Assembly: GCF_000003815.2 (NCBI RefSeq)
Contig: NC_049993.1
Span: 9,635,904 to 9,675,563, forward strand
Direction: 5' to 3'
Length of the DNA stretch: 39,660 bases
Source: Branchiostoma floridae
Taxonomy: Eukaryota > Chordata > Leptocardii > Amphioxiformes > Branchiostomatidae
Numbering within the stretch: the first letter of the stretch is position 1; each line of letters starts with the position of its first letter. The position numbers were made by a program, and so were the translations under genes. Below are positions 20,591 through 32,700 of this stretch, one piece after another. The notes under the pieces are model-generated. The model was given only the letters and a program-made list of their open reading frames with translations, made no database searches and was not told where the DNA came from.

Positions 20591-21880
20591 TACCTTTGCC
20601 AGAATGGCTAAGGTTATGTTTTAGGCTTGTGAGTCTGTGTGTCTGTGTGTGTGTGTGTGTGTTAACAGCATAACCCGAGAAGCCTTTGATGGATCCCAAT
20701 GATATTTGGTAGGTGGGTAGAGGTCGGGAAAACGAAGGTCAAGTTCGATAATGGGCCCCCTAGCGGCTTGCTAAGGTACTGCAGCAGAACCTCAATTTTT
20801 TATATCTCGTGTTCTGGACATGCTGTGGTCATGATTTTTGACTGGTAGATAGCCCTTGGGGCAGAGAGTAAGTGCTGTGAGTTTGGACCCCCTAGCGGCT
20901 TGTTTGGAACTGCAGGCGCCGGTTTCCTTTCAAACTTTGGACGAGAATAACTCTACAACGTGTTGACGGATCGTCATGATTTTTGGTATGTAGATAGAAT
21001 GAGTGATGACTTACATAATGATATACTAATTATGCAAATCAACAGCTGATTTGCATAATTAATGAGGAAAATTTATAAATCCACTGCATTCCATGATAGG
21101 ACTTTCAAACTTGTTACATATGTAGCTGGGAAGGGGAGAAAAGTCGATGGATATCAATTATGCAAATGATGGCCTCATTTGCATAATTAATGAGAAAATA
21201 TGAACATGTTGACAGATCATCATGTCTTTTGGTATGTAGGTAGCGTAAATGAAGACCTACATAATGAGATACCAATTATGCAAATCAACAGCTAATTTGC
21301 ATAATTAATGAGGATATTTTATAAATTCAAACTACATTCCACAATAGGACTTTAAAACTTGTCACATATGTAGCTGAGAAAGAGAAATGTCAATAAATGT
21401 TTATCATGCAAATGATGATCTCATTTGCATAATTAATGAGAAAATATGAACGTGTTGAAGGATCGTCATGATTTTTGGCATGTAGATAGCCTAAGTGAAG
21501 ACTTATATAATGTGATGCTTATTATGCAAATTAACAGCTAATTTGCATAATTAATGAGGAAAAGTTCGTAAATCCACTGCATTCCATTATAGTACTTTCA
21601 TCAAAGTTGTCACATATGTAACTGAGAAAAAGGGAAGAGAAAGAGAGGTGTATTTAAAGACTTTGAAAGAGAATAAGTCAAGAATGGATCAAAGGATCAT
21701 CATGATTTTTGGTATGCTGATAGACATCGTAAATTGTAACTTGGGATCTAATTTGCATAATCAATGCCGCAATTTTATAAACCAACTCCAAGCATACAAT
21801 TATAAAGAAAATGAAATGAGTAATGCATTTGTCTACAGACATCATTCTACATAACAAACCTGGTTTATTTGGCAAAGGTA
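20591..21880. mobile_element. TA-flanked TIR element (TIR CCTTTGCCA) filled with tandem repeats
   Basis: The left end TACCTTTGCCA (20591-20601) is the exact reverse complement of the right end TGGCAAAGGTA (21870-21880). If TA is the target duplication, the TIR is CCTTTGCCA, as in Tc1/mariner-like elements. It contains a TG microsatellite (20631-20661) and three ~245-bp tandem units. No transposase is present. Another copy of the left part lies at 2257-2410. Confidence 0.65.
20960..21700. repeat. ~245-bp tandem repeat with paired octamer palindromes
   Basis: GATCGTCATG-like heads recur at 20970, 21215, 21461 and 21694. Each unit carries ATTATGCAAAT facing ATTTGCATAAT around a 5-base spacer: at 21029-21059 and 21157-21187 (13-bp perfect arms), then about 21275-21305, 21404-21434 and 21521-21552. 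Each arm contains the POU octamer ATGCAAAT. Confidence 0.9.
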
Positions 21881-21976
21881 TGTGTTCGTGGAACTCTAGT
21901 TCTAATTGTGTTTCATCTACAAATGAAAAGAAGTTACGAATGTGTGCCTTGTATGAGGGTCTGCATGGGGGGTCCT

Positions 21977-22107
21977 GACAACGCTTTACGCTAAATTCGG
22001 GACGGTCGACAACGCTTTACGTTAAATTCACGAAGGCAGGCAACGTTTTACGCTAAATTCAGACAGGCTGACAACGGTTTACGCTAAATTCTGGAAGGCT
22101 GGCAACA
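21977..22107. repeat. 31-bp tandem repeat, ~4 copies
   Basis: CAACGCTTTACGCTAAATTC-like blocks recur at 21979, 22010, 22041, 22072 and, weakly, 22103, a strict 31-bp period. Confidence 0.9.
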
Positions 22108-22137
22108 CTCGACAGAGGCGGGGTCGTGCTCCGCAAG

Positions 22138-22760
22138 AAAGATTGAAATTTTGACTCTCTGAAACACTATTCCCTGCATTTTGAAGGGAAATTTTCGCTG
22201 GCAAACAAAGCTAAGTTAAGTGGCATTTCTAATTAAAGAGTCCCAGGGGTTCAGCGGAAGCTTATGAGGGTGACGCCAGCCAACTTATTTTTGCCACGTC
22301 GAGCGCCGAAGGAAAGTCCGGGAAAATTTTGAAATCCTGCCCCCCTGAAACGCCAGTTTTTTTGGCTATTATAGAAAACTAAGTGAAATTACATTTCTAT
22401 CAGTAAAAAATGTGTTTGAGGTTGACACGTCACATCCCCCAGCCATGATACATATTTTTTACGAAGTCGATGACCGAAGGTGAATAGAGTGGCAAAGGAG
22501 ATCCGGCTAAATTTTGAAATCTTGACCCTCTATAAAACGATATTTTGTGCATTTTGATGGGCAAATTTCTATTAGCAAAACAGATCTTTGAGGTTGACTC
22601 ACATCCCCAACATATTTTCAGAATTTCGAGTTCCAAAGGCGCGAGGCGGCACAAGGAGGACCATGGAAATTTTGAAATCTTGACCCTCTAAAATGATGTT
22701 TCCTGCATTCTGATGGGCAAATTTTGCTGGCAGACTAAGCTAACTTCAATGACATTTCTA
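22138..22760. repeat. Degenerate ~180-bp tandem repeat, about 4 units
   Basis: ATTTTGAAATCTTGACCCTC and a following TTTTGATGGGCAAATTT-like block recur at about 22145, 22335, 22512 and 22670, with considerable divergence. Confidence 0.75.
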
Positions 22761-22946
22761 TTTGCAAAAAAAAAGAAGATTTTTGAGGGTATCTACAAAT
22801 TAAATTGGTGTGGCCTAATCTATGGAAAACTTGGGCTGAGAGCTAACTTTGTGTCAAGTACAAGTGTGTGGTGTCAAGATTTCCAAAATATTTGTAACAG
22901 TTACATGGTTTCCGAACTTTTTGTGCTGTGTGGGTGTATCTTGTAG

Positions 22947-23117
22947 GAAGGAATCTCTGCAGGCAGAAGTTGAGAGTCTAAACCATTGGGAGCAGGCGAT
23001 TTATCAAAAGATCTCACGGCTCGATAAAAGAACTCCGCCCTCTCATGCTCTCAGGAATTTGTGGACGAGCTGATGGAACGCATCGATTTTGTCTTCCCAC
23101 ATCTGCTTGGAAATAAG
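22947..23117 (+). pseudogene. Exon-like block of unknown family, interrupted
   Basis: An acceptor-like GTATCTTGTAG precedes 22947 and a donor GTAGGG follows 23117. One frame is open for about 40 codons (ESLQAEVESLNHWEQAIYQK, then ISRLDKRTPPSHA). It then needs a shift to reach EFVDELMERIDFVFPHLLGN. The coding-like composition and splice-like borders suggest an exon or exon relic, but no frame is open throughout and I do not recognise the family. Confidence 0.35.
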
Positions 23118-23435
23118 GTAGGGCCACAGGGGACAAAGTTTGAAAACTTTAGATCACGTGACTTAGCACAGGATTGAGGTGCAGAGGGGTGTTGCGAATT
23201 AAACATAAATATGCAACTGACCAATATTTTGTTCATTCAATGTTCCCAAAAAGTACTGTCAATAATCTACACTACTTGATAGTCAACGTTAGTGAATCGT
23301 TCGGTGTTTATGTTATGACTTACGAAAATTTGTGAATATAAATTGACGGTTCACCCCCCAATGCGTAGTTACATCGTCCAAAAGCTGGTATGCAAATTTT
23401 CCCCTGCAAAGTAAGTCCCCAGTGAGAGCCAGAAC

Positions 23436-23444
23436 CCGGAAGTG
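23436..23444 (+). promoter_or_regulatory. ETS-family site upstream of the FYB-like gene
   Basis: CCGGAAGTG is a full ETS-class consensus, about 255 bp upstream of the start codon exon. A GCGGAAGG near 23520 is a weaker second site. ETS factors often drive blood-cell genes in vertebrates; a role here is inference. The transcription start is not visible. Confidence 0.4.
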
Positions 23445-23698
23445 ACAATTCACAAATTGTTTTTACTTTCGTTCTGCGTCAAATTTTAGGGCGTAGAAGT
23501 TAACTTTTGGGTAAGATATGCGGAAGGGATGATTTTTGGCACCTTATAAACTTAAATGGAAATTCTGCTTGGCGTTTTGTTGACATCTTGAGCCCGAAAC
23601 GTGGACTTGGGTCGGAGAACTCTTCTCTTGATCAGGAAATCATTTCCTTGCAGTAAAACTTGTTTTTGTCGTGGCAAGAACTCACCTAGAACTTCAGC

Positions 23699-23704
23699 AT
23701 GGAG
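23699..23704 (+). CDS. FYB1: FYB-like exon 1 (start codon, Met-Glu)
   Basis: ATGGAG is followed at once by donor GTATGT. Only two codons lie in this exon, so a different upstream exon could be used instead. It is favoured because it gives the correct phase and a good start context into exon 2. Confidence 0.6.
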
Positions 23705-26700
23705 GTATGTCTTTGTTTACTCTTGTTTACTCATTTCTAGATGTCACAATTTGATGGAGTGGCAGGAACTTATAAAAGAGAGAAGTTATTAAATCGAGGG
23801 AATCTGAGAAGTAAACTTCCGCATCGAAATCTTTGTTGCTTTGCTAGTTGTAGATTTTAGGGGGAGGAGCAGTTTATTTTGCTATTAGTACATCGATCTA
23901 CAGTGAGTTGCTATATCCACTTGCTTGTGAATAGATTTCCACGAATTCAGGGCACGAAATGAGTCATTGCTACATTTCTACACGGTTAAAATTTTGTTTC
24001 TGTTTTGTGAATTTCCCACCCCTCCAACTTTTTGTCGACTGTTACTTCCGTGTGTTGAACTTGTGCCAGTCAAATGCATCTGTAGGTGGTGATGACGTGT
24101 TCATGCATTCCAAATATGCTTTGAAGTTGCATATGATTAAGTCGTTTTACGTCAAATAACTGAATTATTTAATAAGTGTCAACACATGTTAGCCATTGCC
24201 CTACTCCTAAGATGTAATGTTTCCTGCTTACAAGGAAATTTACCCGGCTTCATTGATAGATTGACCTTCACTTTCAAGTCTTCCTGCTGTACTGTGAAGC
24301 TGCCAAATGTTTTCTCTTGAGCCAGTTAAAAAATCACCTGCTCCATTTCGATTGCTAAATGTTAAATATTTTGTTAATTTTAACGTTAATGTTCTGATAT
24401 CACTGTTTTGAAAACAAATTCAGTTTGCAGTAATGTTGAAAAAGAAAATTACCCTTTCTCAGAAATGTGCTCATTTAACATGCTAAACATAATATAGCAT
24501 AACTTAGTAATGTCATGTTGCTATATTCAATGTCTTTACATACCAAGTTATCAATAATTCTTCATAACGGGCACCAGGATCATACTGAGGCGGGATCTCA
24601 GAGTATTATTGTTGTGATGAATTTCTGTAATTACTGATTTTGAGTTGTTGGTGATTAACTTATTTTGAGTTATTAACGTTACCCCTATGTTCGATTAGTT
24701 AGTGCGTCTTTATGTTATACGATTATTGTTAAGTTGCAGGGCTCCCTTGGAAAAAAGTTTTGAGAAAACTGAAGGGACTACCATACAAGATTGATAAATA
24801 AATAGATAATGACACACACACATACTTTTTAAATGTGGTGTTGGTAAGTTTTCGATGCTTTATTGCATCCAATATTTTCCGACACATACTGGTTTTTAGG
24901 AGTAGAGTGTGAAGAGGTACTTGACTTGCACTTTGACCTTTGGTAAGACACGTGGGGCCGTTGCCAGTGTGCATGCTTATGAAGCATTATTTGTAATTTT
25001 ATTTCACATTTTATTTGTCATTGTCCACATTCAGTACCGAAGTATACAAACTATTTAATCTAGTCAGCAAAATGTTCCCCAGCTTTCCACATTGCACCAA
25101 ACTACAAAAAACTGTCTTTATCATGGTTTATGCTAACACCATCTAATGCATATAAGTATAGTTGTACTTCCCAAAATGTTGGCAATTTCATCCTCCACTG
25201 CACACAGAAAAGAAATCAAACCTAGATAGCAACCGTTTTATTATTATCATTTTGATCATTATTGTATCATATGTTCTATCTTGTACATGTAGGATGGAGA
25301 CGATATCTACGACGATCCCAAAAGTCTCCAAAGCAACCAGACGTCTGTGAAAGCCATTGCACAGATGTTTGCCAAGCAGCAAGTTGAGCCTGTGAAGCCT
25401 GCTCCCCAGCCTATTGTACCCAAGAAAACATGGAAGCCTCCCGTAAACACCGGAGGCACCGCCACCCCCATCATCATGATGAAACCACCGACAACAAAAA
25501 AGCCAGACGTTGCCTCTAAGCCGGAGCCACACCCCCACAAGCCTGCTGTTCCAAAGAGATTGCCAGGACCTCGTGGTATGAAAGCCGGTGTGGGCATCTC
25601 GATGGATGAACTGAAACAAACGATTCAGAAGAAGTCAACTGGATCTCACTCGGATCTGACGGGATCAAAGCCGCAGGTTCCGCGCAGGTCTCCTCAGACT
25701 GCGGTCAGCCCGACGGTCCCGCGAATCCCCCCCAAGCACGTGAACAACAGTCCTAAAGCGGCACATGACAACGAGAGAATACCAGTGCCCAACCAACGCG
25801 CAAGTCCAACAGAAAACAACAGTGAAAAGGGCGCCCTACAGCCGCTGCCGCCATTGGAGGTTCTCGGAGAGCCACCCAAGAAGCCGGCGCGGCCACCAGA
25901 GGTACAGCTGCCTGAGGTCCATGCGGAGGGACAGAACCGGAGATCACTTCCTCCTCCCCCAACTGGTCCTGATGAAGGTACGTAGAGTTTCTTTCAACAC
26001 CAGGGCTCGAAATACCACCTCTATTTATAGGTTAGTGTAGGTAAAAGTTGGCTGTTCAGGTATTTCTGATATCTGCCTGCACCTAACCTGCACAAGACTT
26101 TTGAGACTTGTCCTTGTAATTCCTATACATGAGAAATGACCGAGCTGACCACGATGAGGACAGTAATGATGATCACTGATACAGTGTAGTTTGTAATTAT
26201 TGTTGAGTACATCAACATGTAACTTTTTTATTTAGTTTCTATGCAAGGCAGTTTTTCCTTACCTACTTTCAGTAAACAGGTGTACAAAGTATGGTCAAAA
26301 TATTGTTTCATCCAAAAAGTATGGGCCTATTCATCATATTGACAAACATGCATCTAATATGAAAAAGATAGAAATTAAGCCAGACAGGAAGTGAGCAAGG
26401 ATTTGCTCTTATGATAAATATGCTTACCTATTAAATCTAGAACCCCTGTCCTGAACACCATGTTTTGTTGTTTTGATGACAAGTGTTTGAGGAGGATGAA
26501 GATGGTGACATGTATGAAGATGTGGAGACAGCCAGGGCACGGCTCAACAAGGAAAGGCAAGAGGCAAGCGAGGAAATGTAAGTGTCAGACTTCTCTTGTT
26601 ACTGCAGTTGGCAAGTATTTAGACCGATGAGACCTGAAACAAACACCATGAAAAAGACTTTAATTTATATACAGGTCCATATATACATTATATAATGGAA

Positions 26701-29700
26701 CCGTTTGCCACATGACATATAATCTGCTAGTAAGTCCAGACTTTGGATTTTTACATTGTACTATATAGTCTGTAAATATCAGTTGAGTGTATATCTTTAT
26801 GTAATTTGTAAAGTCCATGTTTTATTTCCAGGACGATTAGCTACGTACAAATTTATGTATGCTAACTAATGGACTTGACAAAGTATCCTATCCAAAACAT
26901 CCCAAGTAGCCAGTGATTGGTGACTTAACCTCTGAACCAAGTGGTCGTGAGTTCAAATCCCATTGAATCGAAACAGTTCGTTGATATGTCCCCATTTCTA
27001 ACCAACAGACAACCCATGGAGGATGAAGAGGATGTGTACGAGGATACAGAGAACCGCCCTCCCCCACTGCCTAGTCCTAGAACACCTGGTATGGTCAAAG
27101 TTTTGTTCTTACAAGTATCTTCAAGTTATTGGCTAATTTAGTAATGTTCACTGGTACAAGTTTAAAAACTATATTAAGAAATTAATTTGTGTGAACACGA
27201 TACAGAACAAGAATAAAGTAGATGATGCCGTGATGAAATCATCTCTGAGTCAATAATTAACAATCTACGTTATTGTATCTCTGAGGATGAACTGATTGTA
27301 TCAGTTAAGACATTGTATGAGCTATTAAAGGTGTTGCGTCAAAAAGATGAATGATCATTGTTTGTCAGGTCTGCCCATGCCGTCTCCTGTCCCGTCTGCC
27401 CTGCATGGGATGGGTCTCCCTGCCACACCCAGACATGAGGAACCTGAACCTGACAATGATGAAACATATGATGACATTTGTCCTAACAATGTGAGTCTCC
27501 CAAGTCTTTGCTTAAAAGATAAATAAGCTTCATCGTGGTTTTCATTGCATGTTAGTATGTCGCCATCAGAGGCAGGCCATTAAATCTTTCCATTGTCCCT
27601 TCCCAGTATCTAAAGCTAGTGGCCCTCCTATCCCCAACCCAATTCTGCAAGGTCTGATGCTGTACTACATGTATCTTCCTCCAAGTTACCACCTGACCTC
27701 ATTATCATTACAGCTGGATTCCAGTTCAGGGCTACAATAGAACTTGCAAACATGTCATATATTACAAGTATTAGAGAATAGGGTATACTGGCATTTGCAA
27801 AAACCGTATTTTAGTGTAATGCACCCTTCTACTGGCTACAGAGTTTAATCTTTTCGTTTTAAATTAGTTTACTTACATTTTTGTAGGTTTTTTAAACAGA
27901 CATGTTTGTTGTTTGTTGCAGCAGCAGAGAAGAAATGAGAGTGAGGAGGAAGGTGAGGATGAGGACTTGTACGAGGGGCTGGATGAAGTTCAAGAGCAGG
28001 TCTCACAGCTGGATAGAAGGTCAGGACTCGTGCTGTTGACATTGAACTTCAGATGACTGGGTAGAACAAACTTCAAGAACTTGCTTAAGAAAGCTTTTTT
28101 GCTCTCGACAAGGAGGGACTTATTATTATGGGAGTGGTGTGCACACTGCAATATACTAATACATTGTAATTTGTATTTCTCATCATTTATATGCAAGCCC
28201 CAGGTCCTTTCTGATCCACTGTTCAATAGCATACATGTATAGTCTCAGTTGACATTGTTTAATATATCAAATAAGAGACAAATCTTTAGAGTAATCACAC
28301 CCAAATTATGTTCAATGCAATGTTTGGAACAGGGGGAAAACAGAGTTAAGACTCGTATATGATTAAACATATTTGCTATTTCATGAAACTTGAGGAACTT
28401 TTTAAGGCCCTATTTCATAGTTTAAAGTGTTTGCTGCATTTTCTGTCTGCCCATAAACTTTTCTTATTATATCATGATGATGTTTCAAGGACAATCAGAA
28501 TGCATGCTGTAAAATTCCATTCTGATCTTGCCTTGCTCATATCCTTTTACTTCATTTTACTTGATGATTTGCTCTATTTTCTCCAATCACACTTTCCTGA
28601 GTAATGGTCTCTCCTCTAGGATGGGGACTTTCTCTCACCTTACCTCTCGCCTCTGGGGTTCCAATGGGCAAGTCTCAAAGGGTGCCTGTGGGTAGGTTGT
28701 CTCCTTGGTGACCCCTCGGCTTACTATTTTCTGTGTATGAGTGACTGAATGTAATCTTCAAGCAGATCCTACAGTAGCATAAGATAGTATCAAAAACTGG
28801 CAAAGGAGTGAAGCCAGCTTAGGAGTGTGTTTGGCTACTGGTTACACTCCTGGGCCAAGCTTTGCTCCTTTGCCAGATTTTGATACTATCTTATACTACG
28901 TAACCGTAGGGTCTGCTTGGAGATTAGAATGAATGTTTATTAATGTGTCTTAATGCAACAGTTACTGTGAGTCACCCAGCCCACATGGGCTTACAAGACA
29001 TAAAACAAGAAAAATATTTACTAGTATAGAGATGCAAATCTAATGGAACATAAGAGCACAGCAAGTAAATTTTATGGATGACATATACATGCTCATTAAT
29101 TTTTGCCTCATTAACATGAAGTGGAGGAAATAACACTTTTTTTATTCAGATCTAAGCATTGCAAGATTGTATTCATGACACTGAAATAAGGCTTCTAGAT
29201 ACTGACACTTTCTTCAGTATCAAATCATTTGAAATATTATTAAGTAAGATGAAACAGAAGCACTCTTAAAACTCTCCATTAAGTGTAATAGTCCTGATGC
29301 TCTGTTCTCCAGTAAAAGTGAGTCGACAGAAGATATCCTGGACAAGGACAAGAAGGCTCGCAAGAAGGATGAGAAACTGCGGAAGGAACAGGAGAGAAGG
29401 GAGCAGAAGGAGAAGGAGGAGAGGGAGAAACGGGAGAAGAAGGAGCAGAAGAGGAGAGAGAAGGAGGAGAAGGAGGTCAAGAAAAAGTTCAAGGTCAGTG
29501 CATGTTCTATACCTTTATGATATGTCACACTATTTGGCATTTATCTTATATTTTCAATGAATATTTCTTAATGAAAAATTGCCAAAAGGAGATTTTTTGC
29601 AAAGAAAGTCATATACAGTATACAGGGCTCGAAATACTGGGTGCATGTGCACCCAGGTGCACCCAAAATTGGAACTGTGCACCCAATATTTCTCAGTGGG

Positions 29701-32700
29701 TGCACAGGGTGCACCCAAATATTTTCTTAGGTTTATGTATGGAAAGATATCAAGTATACTAGTATACATCATATTCTTGAAATCTAAGTGTTAGAAAGGT
29801 AATAAAAATGTCTGTCATGTTACTAACCGTTACTTATTTAAGAATTTGATAGCTTGTAACTAAGTTTTGTTACTAGGTTTTTTTTTACATTCTACTTAAA
29901 TTTAAGTGGTGCACCCAAATTTTTTTGGTGCACCCAATTTTTTAAGCTGGGTGCACCAGTGCACCTAATCCCAAAAATTAATTTCGAGCCCTGGTATATG
30001 AATTTTCAAAGTAATTGGGCAAGATTTGCAGTTTGTCAAGAAATCCTTGTTATTTTAGCAAAAAATTTCTTTTCCTGTCAGAAAAAACAAGACAAACTGA
30101 TGACAAGTGGACCTGAAGATCTTAAGTCATCATAATATAAATTTGTCCCCTGTATCTGATGGTATGTAATCACACGTTTAATTTTGCACTTGAAATCAAA
30201 AAGTGTCAGCAACACGAAGGATCAAACTCACCCAAATTTTACTTTTTTCCAGCTCCGTCCCGATGACAGACTGGAGGTGCTGAGCAAAGGTCGAGTATTA
30301 CACGGCCCCGACAAGACGACAAAACACGACAAGATGGACCTGCTGGTGAAGGAGGGAGAACTGCTGACCGTGGTGAAAATGGAGGACTGTCCGGAGGGCA
30401 AGTGGCTGGCCAGGAATGAAGATGGCAGATGTATGTTTTACAAGTTTTCTTAAATTCACTTGTCCTATCAGGCAAGTGCATAAAAAATGTACTTGCCCCA
30501 AGTAACATTTTGCTTGTCCAAATTTAGCAAAAAATTGTGAAATTCTTTTACTATTGGCCCTTTTTTTTCTGTGATGAACAATGCTTGATGCCATGACTGT
30601 AAAAAGTAACAAGTACATGTACTGTATATCAAAATCTCACTCATCGAAAAATCTTATTACTTGCTGTAGGAAATGCACTTGTCCAATCAGCACTTTCACT
30701 TGCCTGGGACAATCAGACTAGTGTACTTGTACCCTTGTATAGTTTAGGTAAAGTCCCTGTCACACATATATATACTTGACCATGACCTCCCAACCTTTTC
30801 CAGATTATGGTTGGGTGTTTGTCAAAGAGTTTGCTTGTGACTAGCCTTTAAAGCTGTCTGCTCCAGCCGACTATATACTTATAAAATCAATGTTGAGAAA
30901 TGTTGCAAATCATCCTTTTTCCCTCCATAATCCACCTAACAGGAGGAAGTTCCACGCTCAGAGCTTTTTTTCCTAGAACAACATCGCTATGGAATAACAA
31001 AGCTTCCACGGACTTGCTTCCCCACAGGGTACAGCCTGAAACTGTTTAAGTTAAGGGTTAACAGACATCTCTCTTCACAATACAGTAACGTAACCCAAAA
31101 CGCTTGAGTGGCTCCATGAGCTTTGTTTTGTGGTGAAATCTAAGTAAAAAAAAAAAAAAGATCTGACCTTTCTACTTGGGTGCGATCTGGAGCAAACTGG
31201 AACTAGAAAAGGTTGGATCCCAGGCTCATCCCAACCTTGATATCATGGTTGAACCTAGAATCCTTGATTGGGGAGTGGTTGGGAGAAAAGTTGTGGGATG
31301 GTGTTGAATGTGTGACAGGTGTGAACACATTTTGGTGCTGCAGTTACTTTTTAACAGCAAACCAGAAGATACTGCTCTAGAATGATAACATTTTATTCCC
31401 CGTACTTACAGCAAATTAAAGATCGTCAGTGATGAAGTGTTGGTCTTATCCTCATATTTGTTGTAAGTATAATGTTACAGCTAAATCTTTCTGCTTTACA
31501 GATGGTTACATCGTAGCTAACAGTCTGGAGATGGACACACATACAGGAAAGAGTGTAAGTAGTAAACATTCTGTTGTTTCTGTTTCAGAACTTTTCGTTT
31601 TTCAACTTACAAGATTTTTTACTTCACATTTCTAGCATCAAAGATTAATCATTATTAACTTTTCCCTGTCCCACAGTCTAGCAGCAGCTACTTGGGGGTG
31701 GAAGAGGATGAGTAAGTTCATCAGTTTTAATTAAGCATGGATTGAAAGGGGGTGGTGTGTTGGTCAGAATCATGAAAATTTATAAAAGATACTATTAGGA
31801 GGACTTGAAGGGTAAAAGACACCAAGATTTTGACACCAAGTCTTCTATATGTAGTCTTGATAACTTGAAATATTGTATGGTATGTTTTTTATATCTAGAT
31901 ATAAAAGGTCATTGTGTTTTTTGCAAGCTGCATATTGTGGGAAACTTATGCTTTTGGGAGATCTTGGTGAGTGCTGTATTTTTTTAATGATCATTTGGTA
32001 ATAACATTATATTTTAAACACACTTAGTCTAGACTATTATTCTGTAACATAACTAGTAGCTAATCTTCTCTCTCATGTGGTTGACATATACACTGACAAG
32101 CATTCAGTCAGTCAGTCAGCTAATTTGTTTGAATGATTGTGTAATTTCAGTGAGGGGACTTATGACGATTGCAGACCAAGGGAAGAAGAAGAAGGTATGT
32201 TCTAGTACTAAGATGTGGAAGATTTCAATGTTACAGTTAGCCAAAAACTAATCATTTTGTTATAAAAAGGTGAGTATACTGTTGTAACAAACAGTACTGG
32301 TAACATTTATTACACCTGCCAACAATACATAACAAATCGGTCAAAAGGAAATAAGCTTTTGGGCAGCGAGTATCATTAATAGAGGAATTTTCCAAAGCAA
32401 GACACATGTACTAGGTTTTACCAATATAACGGCCTTGATTTGGCTGAAAAAATGAGCTGGTCTATTTTTTAGACCCTGAAATCGCTATTTTGCTCATTTC
32501 AATAAGAAAGCACCAATGATAATTTGTGTTGTTACTGTTTTAGCCATAGTTCTGTAAGTGAAAGTTCTTGCCTGAACACTTATTGCAAGTGTGTGGACTT
32601 GGAAATGTACATGTACACTACGAGACATACATGTGACATTACAGTGATTGACATTATTTAAAAAATAATAATTCAACACTTATATACATTGTGTCTTGAC

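Noticed and set aside
25188-25619. 143-codon minus-strand frame opposite FYB-like exon 2
   Set aside because: Shadow of the proline-rich coding exon; the plus strand has the splice sites, phase and homology.
26890-26965. Possible tRNA gene
   Set aside because: A and B box-like strings are present but no acceptor or anticodon stem can be folded; better called a SINE fragment.
29297-29560. 87-codon Arg-rich plus frame
   Set aside because: Out-of-frame reading of the Lys/Glu-rich FYB-like exon 7.
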